A DNA stretch of 40,456 bases from Caballeronia pedi (lineage in GTDB: Bacteria; Pseudomonadota; Gammaproteobacteria; Burkholderiales; Burkholderiaceae). The notes under the pieces were generated by a model. It saw only the letters and a list, made by a program, of their open reading frames with translations, ran no database searches and had not been told where the DNA came from. The translations under genes and the position numbers were made by a program. The stretch spans positions 1-40,456 of the forward strand of contig NZ_FCOE02000057.1 of assembly GCF_001544915.2 (NCBI RefSeq), given 5' to 3'. Positions 15,397 through 23,925 of this stretch are shown here, piece by piece (the first letter of the stretch is position 1; every line of letters starts with the position of its first letter).

Positions 15397-17306
15397 GTTC
15401 CGCTTCTCAGGGTGGGCATAACGTTGGCTGCGCGAATCGATTTCTTTAACTGGCTCAGATACCACGACAGAACATCGACTGCCGAACTCGAAGAGCCACG
15501 GCGCTTCAGGTCTTCGGCGATCTCGCTCATCACCTGTCCGCGCAATGCCGCGATATTGCCGGCAAGCCTCTTGCGCGCCGGCGCGGCTTCCCGCAACCTC
15601 GGCTCTTCGCTCAGCAGCGCCTCGCATTCCATGCAGACGATCAGTTGCGCCGCGGGGGCCTTGCTGCTCTCGCAGATGGAATCGACCAGCGCGACGACAC
15701 TGTCGCTGCGGCTCACGAGCAGTTCGAGGCGGCGTTTGGGCGCGCCGTCTTCCTCCGCCAGCTTGCGCCGCATGCCCTTTAGCGCCTGGAAAAAGGTGAA
15801 GAGATCGAATGCTTGCGCGCGCTTGGCCGTCTCGATGGAAAGAATTTCGCCATGATCGAACGCGTCGGCGGACGCATCGCCATCGTCGGCCGGCAGCGGC
15901 TCGGTGGTGGCACCATTGCACCACGACTCGATGATCGATTCCGACGTCAACGGCTTTCCATACCTGGCAGTCGAGTCCGCCAGATTCAGCTCGGCGACGA
16001 TGCCGACGCCCGCCTGTTCGCCGCATTGCATGCGAAAGGCGCGAGACGCGAGCTTGCCCGCCATGTCGCCGGTTCGCTGACCGTTGCTGAGCCACACTTC
16101 AGGCAAGGCCTCGATCGACAGCAATACCTTCGCGTCCGCTTCCAGGTTGCCTTCTAGCTTCCAGGAGAACTTCTCGCTTTTCCAGTCATAGGAGACGTGC
16201 ACGTAAAAAGGCAAGGGCGCCGGTTCTTCATCCTGGCTCATCTCGGGCAAGTCGCCAACGTTCTGCGCCCGCGTCCCCGGCCATTTGATTGACGTGACGT
16301 CGAACAACATTGACTCGACGTTGCCGAGCGCTGCGCCGCCGTCCTTGTTCCAGAACAGGCCGCGTTCGGTGAAGTTGCATGATCCGATGCCCGTCACCGG
16401 CCCCGCGACCGTCTCGATCTCGTATAGCTTCACATGATGGAAGCGCCCGCCATCCTCCTTCCAGGTTCTGACCTGCGGCGCGCAATCCGCCGCCGCGAGC
16501 GTCTGCGTGACGTCGCGGCCGAGAAGCACGTCCTTGAACGACGGCGGACATCGCGCCGTGATCAGTTCGACGGGCACGCCGTGAAGCGCGGCCGCCGTGC
16601 GGGACACACCGCCCCAATACGGCGACGCCGCACGCACGCCAGAAATCGCCCGGTACTGGCCCTCGACGAACGCCCACATCGATTGATGCAGCGGCGAGAA
16701 GTAGAGCCGGACGCCGCGCTTTTCTTCGTAACCGATGCCATCCGGATCCGTCTGCGCTCGCCGCAGCGGAAGTTCACCGAGCAGGGCTTGTGCGTGCGCC
16801 AGTGCGTCGTCGTCGCCGACTGCGGCGATGCGTCCTTTCAGCCATTCGAGGAAACGGCCGACCGCCTTGGCCGCGTGTTCCGAGCGCGCATGCACCCAGG
16901 TATCCGCGAAACCTTCACAGGATTCGCCCCACGCTTTCAGACTCAGATTCGCAGACATCACGGCGACGTACATCCACAGCACGCCGTCTTTTCTGCCTAT
17001 CAGAATGATGTTCTTCGGATGAAAGAAGTTGTGCTCGATGAAAACCGAATGCACGGCGTATCGATACGCCTTGCGGCTTGGCCGCTGCTTCGAAGGATCG
17101 CAAAACACGGCGACGCGGGTCTTGGGCAGTTCGCGATGAACGGTCTGTTCCCGCGATGCGCGCGACGCATCCGCATCCGCCTGAAACAACGCGGGCAGCA
17201 CGTTTTGATTGAAGAAATCGGCGTTGAAGTTGAAGCTCGTGAACAAGGCGACATCGAGTGAATCGAATGCCGATGCAACTTCGCGCAGGCGTTCGCGGAT
17301 CTTCAT
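15393..17306 (-). CDS. Phospholipase D-superfamily nuclease with two HxK motifs
   Basis: A 637-residue protein with two HxK half-sites: H96-P-K98 followed by MSANLS (N120), and H291-V-K293 followed by GSCNFTERG (N311). The HxK...(G/S)xxN form, lacking the downstream Asp of classical HKD, is that of the tyrosyl-DNA phosphodiesterase (Tdp1)-like branch, so DNA ends or protein-DNA links are plausible substrates. The first ~340 residues make the catalytic pair; the rest (residues 370-637) is an uncharacterised extension with a beta-rich part then a helical part. Both start and stop overlap neighbours by four bases (17303-17306 and 15393-15396). In DISARM and Mokosh-type defence systems a PLD nuclease also accompanies a helicase. 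Confidence 0.82.
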   Translation of the reverse strand: MKIRERLREVASAFDSLDVALFTSFNFNADFFNQNVLPALFQADADASRASREQTVHRELPKTRVAVFCDPSKQRPSRKAYRYAVHSVFIEHNFFHPKNIILIGRKDGVLWMYVAVMSANLSLKAWGESCEGFADTWVHARSEHAAKAVGRFLEWLKGRIAAVGDDDALAHAQALLGELPLRRAQTDPDGIGYEEKRGVRLYFSPLHQSMWAFVEGQYRAISGVRAASPYWGGVSRTAAALHGVPVELITARCPPSFKDVLLGRDVTQTLAAADCAPQVRTWKEDGGRFHHVKLYEIETVAGPVTGIGSCNFTERGLFWNKDGGAALGNVESMLFDVTSIKWPGTRAQNVGDLPEMSQDEEPAPLPFYVHVSYDWKSEKFSWKLEGNLEADAKVLLSIEALPEVWLSNGQRTGDMAGKLASRAFRMQCGEQAGVGIVAELNLADSTARYGKPLTSESIIESWCNGATTEPLPADDGDASADAFDHGEILSIETAKRAQAFDLFTFFQALKGMRRKLAEEDGAPKRRLELLVSRSDSVVALVDSICESSKAPAAQLIVCMECEALLSEEPRLREAAPARKRLAGNIAALRGQVMSEIAEDLKRRGSSSSAVDVLSWYLSQLKKSIRAANVMPTLRSGT

Positions 17307-18613
17307 GCTCTTATGGTCCTTTCGCTTGCGACCTTGCGCGTAAGACTTTCGAATGCGTAGAGATAGTAGCTGTTAAGCCAGGCCGTCGCCGGCGACAGGT
17401 CACGCTGCGCAGGCCGCGGTCCGACAAGACTGCAATCGAGCTTGCCGGCTTCGTCGAACGCGATCCACGGCGCGTTCGAGCGCGACTTGCTGATCTTTCC
17501 GTGATGCTCGATTAGCGAACGGACCAGGCCGCGCTTGCTGTCGAGATCGAGCGCCAGCAGCGCTTGAGCGCGTTCCAGCGCGAGTTCGCGATAGTTTCCC
17601 GACGATTCGAAGCGCGTGCGGGCCGTGCGCAATTCCGCGACGTCGATGTCCAGCGTGGCGGCTACGCGGTCGGCGTTGCGCTCGTCGGCACTGCAGATTG
17701 CCTGGAAGATCGCATCGAGCGGCGCGATGTATTGCTCGCAGTGGATGACGTTGCGCAGCACGTCGGCGTGCGCGGGCATGGCGTCGATCGCCTCGCTCAG
17801 AAATGCGTTGAGGTTGCGTTCCAGCGCGGCGCGCCGGATCAACAGGCCCGCGAGACTCGTGGTGATTGGCGCCTTCGATGGCGTCACGAACGCTTCCCGC
17901 AGTTGGCGCCTGAACGGCAGACGCCGCAGGATGTCCGTCAGTTCGCGCGATACCGGATTGCGGATCGGGTCGCTGCGGCGCGCGTCGCCGATTTGCGCCA
18001 ACAACGCTTCGATGGGCTTGAAGAGCTTCCTGATCACCGGCGTTTCGTCGATGATCTTTCGCCAGAATTGCGCGTCGCAGATACGGTCGTCGGCGTCGAT
18101 GAGTCCGGCCCGCAGCGCAGGTCCGCGATACAACCCGTAGACCCCGTTGGTCAACTGATTGTCCAGCAGATGCGAACTCTTGCCGAGGCCGAACCACAGT
18201 TTCTTGTCGCCTGAACCTAGACGCCTCGAGCCCGGCAAGACCCAGTCGCGGTCTTCGACCCGGCTGGCCCGGGCAAAAGCCTGCTCGATGAGCAAAAAGA
18301 ACTGTCGGAACGTGAGCCGCGAAACATCCATCGCTTCGGCGATCTGCGGCCACCAAGCATGCGCGATCAGCAGTATGTGAAAACCTTCGGCATGCTGGCT
18401 TGCCGCCACGAGGTCCGGCACGATATCGCGCGCCCGGTGCTGCCAAACGGCCTGCGTCCCCAGCGGATCACGGCCGCTCAGGGGCAGAGAAAGCTCACTG
18501 TCTTTCTCGGTCAATACAAACACTTGTTCTCCGGCAAGGCGTGGAGGAAACGGCGTTCGATTCGGTTCAGGTTCGCGCAAGAAGCGCGGGTTCGAAGGCG
18601 ACAGCGGGTGCAT
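17303..18613 (-). CDS. Uncharacterised 436-aa protein of the helicase/PLD cluster
   Basis: A soluble, mostly helical protein with no motif I can name. The segment DPLGTQAVWQHRARDIVPDL near residues 49-68 resembles the start of uncharacterised proteins found next to helicases (a DUF6361-like feel; weak). FWRKIIDET and a C-terminal LNSYYLYAF segment are further landmarks. ATG 18613 overlaps the 193-aa gene by 47 bases. A GTG at 18523, five bases after GGAG, would give a 406-residue protein starting VFVLTEKD and is a credible alternative. The stop overlaps the PLD start by four bases. No signal peptide or membrane segment is seen, so it is expected in the cytoplasm with its partners. Perhaps a target-recognition or assembly subunit. 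Confidence 0.7.
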   Translation of the reverse strand: MHPLSPSNPRFLREPEPNRTPFPPRLAGEQVFVLTEKDSELSLPLSGRDPLGTQAVWQHRARDIVPDLVAASQHAEGFHILLIAHAWWPQIAEAMDVSRLTFRQFFLLIEQAFARASRVEDRDWVLPGSRRLGSGDKKLWFGLGKSSHLLDNQLTNGVYGLYRGPALRAGLIDADDRICDAQFWRKIIDETPVIRKLFKPIEALLAQIGDARRSDPIRNPVSRELTDILRRLPFRRQLREAFVTPSKAPITTSLAGLLIRRAALERNLNAFLSEAIDAMPAHADVLRNVIHCEQYIAPLDAIFQAICSADERNADRVAATLDIDVAELRTARTRFESSGNYRELALERAQALLALDLDSKRGLVRSLIEHHGKISKSRSNAPWIAFDEAGKLDCSLVGPRPAQRDLSPATAWLNSYYLYAFESLTRKVASERTIRA

Positions 18614-19148
18614 CGCCCTTTTCCAGCGCTTTGAGCACCTTGTCCTTCATCGCATTGTTCATTCGGTTCGGATACAAAGGATTGCCGCTGGCCGCATCGG
18701 CTCTCCAGTGGTCGGTGAACACCCTCCCTGCCTCTTCGGCCGTCCGCTTGACGCGTGGCGGCGGCGGCAGTGCCGCGGCACGCCACTCGCTCACCTGCAT
18801 CGCCCACTCGTGTTCGGCCTCACTCCAGTCGTACTCGGCCACGCGGCGCTTCTCTTCTTCCCAGTTCTTTTTGTAGCCTTCTCCCGGCCCGCCGCTGCCG
18901 TTCACCGCAAGGCACGCGAGATTGGGCAGACCATGCTTCGTGCAGAACACCTCGATCGTCAGCAGGCGATTGCCGATCGACGTTGGAATAGCGTTCTGCG
19001 CGATGGGATCATCGGGAAACTCTGCCTTGGCCCGCGCAACAAGTTCGCCATAGCGAATCGTCTTGCCGGAGTGCTCGCGCGCGAGCTCCCGCAAGTATCG
19101 ATAGTAGATTTCCCCGAGGTGTACATCGTGAAGCGTGAATTTTTCCAT
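18567..19148 (-). CDS. Uncharacterised 193-aa first protein of the helicase/PLD cluster
   Basis: First gene of the cluster. Residues ~25-90 hold the pattern GKTIRYGELVARA, then SIGNRLLTIEVFC, HGLPNLACLAVN and GGPGEGY. This resembles the winged-helix part of alkyltransferase-like (MGMT/ATL) proteins and a group of uncharacterised proteins with a (T/R)YGEL...LPPL...VVN signature. The catalytic PCHR of MGMT is absent, so at most a DNA-binding fold is kept; this is inference. Residues 90-120 are Trp/Glu-rich (NWEEEKRRVAEYDWSEAEHEW), and the C-terminal third is helical. ATG 19148 starts the unit; the upstream ~1.3 kb is empty of genes, so the promoter lies there. It overlaps the next gene by 47 bases. 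Confidence 0.7.
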   Translation of the reverse strand: MEKFTLHDVHLGEIYYRYLRELAREHSGKTIRYGELVARAKAEFPDDPIAQNAIPTSIGNRLLTIEVFCTKHGLPNLACLAVNGSGGPGEGYKKNWEEEKRRVAEYDWSEAEHEWAMQVSEWRAAALPPPPRVKRTAEEAGRVFTDHWRADAASGNPLYPNRMNNAMKDKVLKALEKGDAPAVAFEPALLART

Positions 19149-20438
19149 GTCTTTCTTGTGTTATACCGGCACGATACGACGCAGCCAGTGCTATCCCGCC
19201 GCCGGCCAGTTCGGTCCGATCAACTGGCCTTAACTGCTCACACTTCGATAGCCCGCATCGAACATACGGTCCGCGCTGCGATCATACATGGCGACCGTAC
19301 GGAACTGCACGTCGTATGCCCGTTGTCCGACGTCGCGGCAACAAATCGATGCCGGCAATCAGACGGTAGATCCTCTCGCGAGGCGCACAGCGGTGTCATC
19401 TGCCCGCTCAGCCCCACGCTCCCGCATTTGCCGGGACAAAAAGCGTTTAGTCGTTTGCGCCTCAAGCGCTACATCGAACGTCATCAAAAAACTCGGACGT
19501 ACGTCAATCCCACTTGTTGATCGCCTTGATGAACGATCCATGCGTTAACGGATAGCCGGTCAAAGACTTGAGACTCTTTTTCGATGCCGCGCCGCCACGC
19601 GCTCCAGCCGCACGCGCTAACGATGAATGCGGAGAGCTGATTGCCGCCGCGGGATACGCGGAAAATGCGCGCCGCCGTGCGTCATGCATGAAGATTGACC
19701 GCAGGGATGACATTATCGCTGCGGGATGGGACAAAAGATGTCTCGCGCTCCGCGCACCGAAGAAATCAGAGCGTGCGCTGCGGCAGGGTCACCACCATGG
19801 CTGAGAACTTCATGCAGCGAGATCCGTGGCCGTATTGTTCGTGCCGTCGGCGTGACCTCGCGACCTAACCTAGCTGACTTGACCGCCCGGTATGACGACG
19901 GGACAGTTCGGCCTCAATCTCGGCCAACTGGCCAGCCGACGCTACATCCATACGCAGCTCCTCGCCCAGCGAACTCCCGAACTGATCGATGACGGGGGTG
20001 CCTGTCTTCGATGGACTGCTCTATCCTTTTCGAAACAATTTTCCCGCGCCGTGCATTGCTCTCTAGCACAGCGCGCAAGCGGAGGTGTTGGTCATCGACG
20101 ATCTGCTGCCGGCTGAGCATATGGGCTGGCCTGCCTTCGTTGTCTATTGCCGCATTGGAGCGGTCAATGTATGAGATCTTCGACCGTGCCGTAGCATGCG
20201 ACGACCACATCTAACTGGTTCCGGCGGAGGCAAGATAGATTGCGGTCTTCGACGGTGAAAGGCGCATCGGCGTGCCGCGTTTAGGCGAACGTGGGACGAG
20301 CGCCACGTCCGCACGATGTCGTTTCAGACATTGTCTAAGGCACATCAAAATAAATAGGAATACCAATGAATGATAAGACGGCGTTATGTCAAGCACTGAC
20401 TCGCGCCAGCGGCGGGTTACGGAGACCCTGGCAGTCAG
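19149..20438. other. Gene-poor stretch upstream of the cluster
   Basis: About 1.3 kb with no supported gene. A plus-strand frame around 19890-20030 (TGQFGLNLGQLASRRYIHTQ) looks protein-like but has neither start nor family and could be a fragment. The 100-200 bases above 19148 should hold the promoter of the helicase/PLD cluster. Confidence 0.4.
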
Positions 20439-20831
20439 CTATCGTTCCAGCCAGTTCTCAATCGTGAGTCCGCGGATACGGCTGAACTCTTTGGTATTGT
20501 CGGTCACGAGTATGAGCCGCAACGCATAGGCGTGAGCGCCAATCAAGAGATCGTTACCGCCTGTAGGTTGGCCTGCCGACTCCAACTCGGCGCGGATGCC
20601 GCCATATTCTGCGTCGGCGGGGGCGTCTAGCGGCAATACAGGAATTGTTGCGAGGACAGCCTCTACCTTGGCAAGCAACTTCGCGGAGCCTTTTTTAGCG
20701 CATCCATAGCGCAATTCCGCCGCAACGATGATGCTCGTGCTTATCGTCTTTGGATCAATTTGTTCGATACGACTTGCAACCTGCCCGAAAGGATTTCGGA
20801 TCATGTCGCTGATAATGTTCGTGTCCAGCAT
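20439..20831 (-). CDS. vapC: VapC-type PIN-domain toxin
   Basis: A 130-residue PIN-domain ribonuclease of a VapBC pair. The start MLDTNIISDM at ATG 20831 places the first metal ligand at Asp3. The others are Glu39 (VAAELRYG), Asp94 (GGNDLLIGAHA) and Asp111 (LVTDNTKEF), the classical PIN acidic quartet. VapC toxins cut tRNA or rRNA, and VapB blocks the active site. The gene starts eight bases after the vapB stop. The longer open frame up to 20924 is the shadow of vapB. Length and motifs are complete, so the toxin looks functional. Confidence 0.92.
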   Translation of the reverse strand: MLDTNIISDMIRNPFGQVASRIEQIDPKTISTSIIVAAELRYGCAKKGSAKLLAKVEAVLATIPVLPLDAPADAEYGGIRAELESAGQPTGGNDLLIGAHAYALRLILVTDNTKEFSRIRGLTIENWLER

Positions 20832-20839
20832 ATAGCCGC

Positions 20840-21100
20840 TCAAAATATATCCTCTGGGCGAGCAGGCATGTCGTCGATTTCCGGAAACTGATCTTCGGGC
20901 CCAAGCGGTGGCTCCTGTCTCCACGCGGCCAATAATTCAAGAATGTTTGCGGGCGTTTTCACCGGTTCGATGATGAGTTTGTCGCCCTCACGATGAATCA
21001 AAACACGATCGCCCGGCAACTCGAACTCGACGGGAATACGCACCGCTTGGCTGCGATTATTGCGGAACAGCTTGGCCTCTTTGGGCCGCGTTGATGGCAT
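20840..21100 (-). CDS. vapB: VapB-type antitoxin (AbrB-like)
   Basis: An 86-residue antitoxin from ATG 21100 (MPSTRPKEAKLFRNNRSQAV). The N-terminal swapped-hairpin AbrB/MazE-type domain shows as KLFRNNRSQAVRIPVEFELP, then VLIHREGDKLIIEP. The acidic C-terminus (GPEDQFPEIDDMPARPEDIF) would cover the VapC active site. An inverted repeat ATATACA-GAT-TGTATAT lies 32 bases upstream, overlapping an AT-rich promoter, and is a likely operator for VapB/VapBC autoregulation. The frame extends to 21211, but its extra codons cover that operator, so they are non-coding. Confidence 0.9.
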   Translation of the reverse strand: MPSTRPKEAKLFRNNRSQAVRIPVEFELPGDRVLIHREGDKLIIEPVKTPANILELLAAWRQEPPLGPEDQFPEIDDMPARPEDIF

Positions 21101-21131
21101 TGGAATCGGCACAGACGCACCTCTTTCATGT

Positions 21132-21148
21132 ATATACAGATTGTATAT
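21132..21148. promoter_or_regulatory. Putative vapBC operator/promoter
   Basis: A perfect inverted repeat with 7-bp arms and a 3-bp spacer (ATATACA-GAT-TGTATAT), located 32 bases upstream of the vapB start. On the minus strand it contains TATACA- and TATATA-type -10 sequences, so a bound VapBC complex would block RNA polymerase. Confidence 0.6.
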
Positions 21149-21164
21149 GCCGCCGATCATAAGG

Positions 21165-21677
21165 TCAAGGTAGCAACGGCCAATCGGCGCGCTCGCCGCT
21201 CGGCGGCTCACTGAGGAGCCTCACGATAGATTCCGACAGGGAGGGCGCGAGGAGTTTACGGTTGGCAACCAGGCACGGAAGCATACTTCGCCAGTTGTCG
21301 ATCCACGCACGTGCGGCGAGCAACTCCGCCGACTCGATACGCCGGATGGACAAACCCTGCATATCGAGCGTGCCGCCGGTTTTTGATAACGCATCAATCT
21401 CAAACGCTGTCTCACTGAGGATAACTAACTCATGTCGGTCGACATAACGGATCCGGAAGTCCGCAAGGATTTGTTGTCCGCCGATGATGACAAACCCGGG
21501 GTTTTCACAAAACGCCTCTACGGACGGGCTTGCCTCGAGGATCACCCATTGCTGAAGCGCGACAAATCGATACAGCGTCACCCGCCTTGCCAGCTTCGGA
21601 CTGAACGCCTCGAAGCGATGGGCGCCACGGAGCCGGGCAAGCGCGACCGGCTGCAGGATTGGCAGAGAATTCCCCAT
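21165..21677 (-). CDS. TnsA-like transposon endonuclease, orphan
   Basis: A 170-residue protein whose first two thirds match TnsA-like endonucleases of Tn7-like elements: EAFSPKLARRVTLYRFVALQ, then QWVILEASPSVEAFCENPG, VIIGGQQILADFRIRYVDR and HELVIL. In that family E (ILEASP), D (ADF) and a residue after the HELVIL strand form the restriction-endonuclease-like core. Here the expected D-E-K set is plausible (E near 48, D near 73, and E in HELVIL), although the Gln-x-Lys pattern is not clear. Full elements continue with a DDE transposase, an AAA+ ATPase and TniQ downstream; here vapBC follows instead. The gene is thus a leftover of a Tn7/Tn5053-like element. Family call is by recollection of the pattern. 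Confidence 0.5.
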   Translation of the reverse strand: MGNSLPILQPVALARLRGAHRFEAFSPKLARRVTLYRFVALQQWVILEASPSVEAFCENPGFVIIGGQQILADFRIRYVDRHELVILSETAFEIDALSKTGGTLDMQGLSIRRIESAELLAARAWIDNWRSMLPCLVANRKLLAPSLSESIVRLLSEPPSGERADWPLLP

Positions 21678-21841
21678 AAGATCAAGACCTTATGGACGGG
21701 ATTCGAAGTCTAGGAGGTCAGGTGACGATTTTCATTCGGACTTATGCGAATTGACAGAATTCTCTCGCCCGGGCCTCCAGGAAATGTGTCAACACGCCCG
21801 CGCCCCGTCCCCTCGCGCTGATTAATGACGCCGCGGTACCG

Positions 21842-22360
21842 GTGACACTGTTCCTTCGATCTACGGGAGCGCTGCGCTGGTGGCTGACCGTGCACGGCAA
21901 AGGCGGCAAGCAACGGCTCGTGCCGGCCACGCGCGAGATGATGATGGAACTGTCCCGCTATCGGCAGCACCTCGGACTGAGCGCCCTGCCCTCGCCCAAC
22001 GAAAACACCGCGCTCGTCCTGCCGATAGGCGCCACGGCGTCGAACGAACGCGCCGAGACGTGCGCGCCGCTCACGCGCGCGGCGTTTCACACCATCGTCA
22101 AGGGCGTGTTCGCAGGTGCCGCCACTCGTCTGCGGCAGCGCGACGATGCGGCAGGCTCGCGCGCCGATCTGCTTGAGAAGGCCTACGCGCACTGGCTCAG
22201 GCACAGCGCCGGCTCGCACATGGCCGACCAAAAGATTGACCTGCGCATGGTGCGCGACAACCTCGGACACGCCTCGCTAACGACGACCAGCATCTACCTG
22301 CACGTCGACGACGATCGGCGCCATCAAGAGACCGAAGAAAAGCACCGGGTAGACTGGTGA
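21842..22360 (+). pseudogene. Tyrosine recombinase, catalytic half only
   Basis: A 172-residue fragment with HGKGGKQRLVPA (catalytic Lys), HWLRHSAGSHMAD (HxxR box, intact), LGHASLTTTSIYLHV (LGH box and Tyr nucleophile). It lacks the N-terminal core-binding domain and the first catalytic Arg region; the GTG at 21842 is only the first possible start, and the frame stays open a little further upstream without integrase-like sequence. It is therefore a truncated integrase. Unlike the remnant at 802-1113, its catalytic boxes are intact, so the truncation may be recent. It faces away from the island and could mark its right border. Confidence 0.82.
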
Positions 22361-22466
22361 CTGAATTGGTCATCATCGGTGTCTTGCGCCCGTTCGAGCG
22401 ACACGTCTCCCAAACCGGGCGACGTCATGCCAAAATCGCTTGACCGCGCAACACGATGAGCTCGCA

Positions 22467-22763
22467 ATGGAAGCACTTCACTTTGAAGCACAGATTTCGA
22501 CAAACCGACGCGGCGTGACCTTCGTCCTGGTGGGAAAGAACGGCGCGGTCGAATGCATGAGCGTGCGTGCCGCGATGGAGGCCTGTTTCTGGCTGCCAAC
22601 CGATGCGGATGATGCCAAGATGTTGAAGACCTTCCACGATGGCGTCCACCGTATTCACGCTGTTGCGCATCGCAAGCTACTCGCGCATCCCTCGACGTGC
22701 CTCGAATTGACGACGGCCGATTTCTCCCGCGGCAGAGCGAGAGTCCTATCTCGATCACGCTAG
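22467..22763 (+). CDS. DUF1488-like protein
   Basis: A 98-residue protein (MEALHFEAQISTNRRGVTF). The pattern of a beta-hairpin (VTFVLVGKNGAVECMSVRAA), then helices (LKTFHDGVHRIHAVAHRKLL) and a final LELTTADF is like DUF1488 proteins, in which the ending xLTxxDF is conserved. Function unknown. A TTG at 22440 gives nine more residues, but ATG 22467 fits the family start better. Monocistronic; core-like composition. Confidence 0.55.
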   Translation: MEALHFEAQISTNRRGVTFVLVGKNGAVECMSVRAAMEACFWLPTDADDAKMLKTFHDGVHRIHAVAHRKLLAHPSTCLELTTADFSRGRARVLSRSR

Positions 22764-23043
22764 TGGCATGTATTGCTGGCGCAGCTGTGGAGGTCGTTCT
22801 TGGGGCAGACGATTAGTTGCAAAATGTGCGGTCGCTAACCGCCATCTCGCGGCCGTAGCTTTACCGGACATTCTTTGAATCAATAGGGAGCTTGCCGAGC
22901 GACGCTCTGGGCTTTATTTTCCGTGAGTGTGCATTGCCCGTCACGTTGGGCGGACATCCTCTGTCGTGTCGCGGATCGATCGCGTCGCGAGGCCGGATTC
23001 TTCGCGGCTGGCCAAATTGCCTATATCTTTCGGAATTCAAGAC

Positions 23044-23286
23044 ATGAGCAACCAGGGTCTCAAAGTGACGGCGCATGCACCGGGCTCACCCGGACAATTC
23101 AGCGAACTCGCCGCACAAGTCAGAGAGGCAACGGGCGCCGCCTGCGTAGCTCTGATAGTCGTCGACGCCGCCGGAAATGGTGGCTACAGCATCGCCGGCC
23201 CGCTCGAAGCTCAACTCAGCATTCCGCACACGCTCGAAGAGGTCGCTCTCCAGCTCCGCTCACAACTTGCGAGCTCCATCCAGTAA
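23044..23286 (+). CDS. Hypothetical 80-aa protein
   Basis: A small protein (MSNQGLKVTAHAPGSPGQF) with an alternating helix/strand pattern (FSELAAQVREATGAACVALI, then VVDAAGNGGYSIAGP). No signal peptide, membrane segment or known motif. Its GC-rich codon use fits the core genome, which supports a real gene. The upstream in-frame extension to 22927 is Arg/Ser-rich and improbable. Confidence 0.5.
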   Translation: MSNQGLKVTAHAPGSPGQFSELAAQVREATGAACVALIVVDAAGNGGYSIAGPLEAQLSIPHTLEEVALQLRSQLASSIQ

Positions 23287-23484
23287 CACGCGCTCCACGA
23301 TCGCAGCCGAACACAGTGCTGCTCACTCACATCGCCCAAGGGGCGAGATCGACCCACTTCGGCCCTTCACCCCATCGGGCTATCAACGAGCACATATAAG
23401 GTACAACGGTCATTCGGGCAACCGCCTTGGCCCGATGCGGCCGATTTTCATTCCTTCAGCGCTTCATGTGCCGTGCTTTCGCGG

Positions 23485-23925
23485 CTACTCCTGCTGCATC
23501 CGGGCATGATGGTACTTAATCACATCCATGACCGCGGCCGTCATCACCGATGTTGAGACTCCAAACATCAGGATGCCGTTGGCGGCTTCAATTGGGCCAA
23601 GCATGCGCCATTGCTTGGACATGACAATGTCGCCGTAGCCCAGAGTGATGAAGTTGACCGCGGAGTGATAAAGAGCAGTGGCAAAATCTGAAAACTCGCC
23701 TAAGAACATGAACAGCGCAGCCCAGATTGCCATTTGGGCGAAATTGCAGAGCAAGGTCATCAGCATCACGGCGATCAATAGCAGGACGTCCACCCATAGC
23801 AAGTCCTGACTCTTAAAGTTGCGCCGAAACCGCGCGTAACGGCGCAGGCAGATGGCTACCACCACGCCTTGCAGCAACAGGCACAGGACCATGGCCGGAG
23901 CGGCGGCCAGCACATTGTGTAGCAT
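23485..23925 (-). CDS. Two-helix potassium channel
   Basis: A 146-residue inner-membrane protein of the Ion_trans_2 type. It has a hydrophobic N-terminal segment (residues 5-27), two further hydrophobic helices (about 45-65 and 65-78), then the pore loop FITLGYGDIVMS with selectivity filter TLGYGD at 94-99, and a last helix (GILMFGVSTSVMTAAVM) before a short basic tail. It lacks cytoplasmic RCK or cyclic-nucleotide domains, so gating is unclear. Start ATG 23925 (MLHNVLAAAP) precedes the first membrane helix; the longer frame to 23994 adds a non-conserved leader. Confidence 0.8.
   Translation of the reverse strand: MLHNVLAAAPAMVLCLLLQGVVVAICLRRYARFRRNFKSQDLLWVDVLLLIAVMLMTLLCNFAQMAIWAALFMFLGEFSDFATALYHSAVNFITLGYGDIVMSKQWRMLGPIEAANGILMFGVSTSVMTAAVMDVIKYHHARMQQE

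Noticed and set aside
12664..15855. Long plus-strand frames opposite the helicase (581 and 431 codons)
   Set aside because: They are GC-rich antisense shadows with no recognisable domain, while the minus strand carries all helicase motifs in order.
15396..16095. Upstream 233-codon extension of the helicase frame
   Set aside because: Arg-rich, lies inside the PLD gene, and an ATGA-coupled ATG at 15396 gives the proper helicase start.
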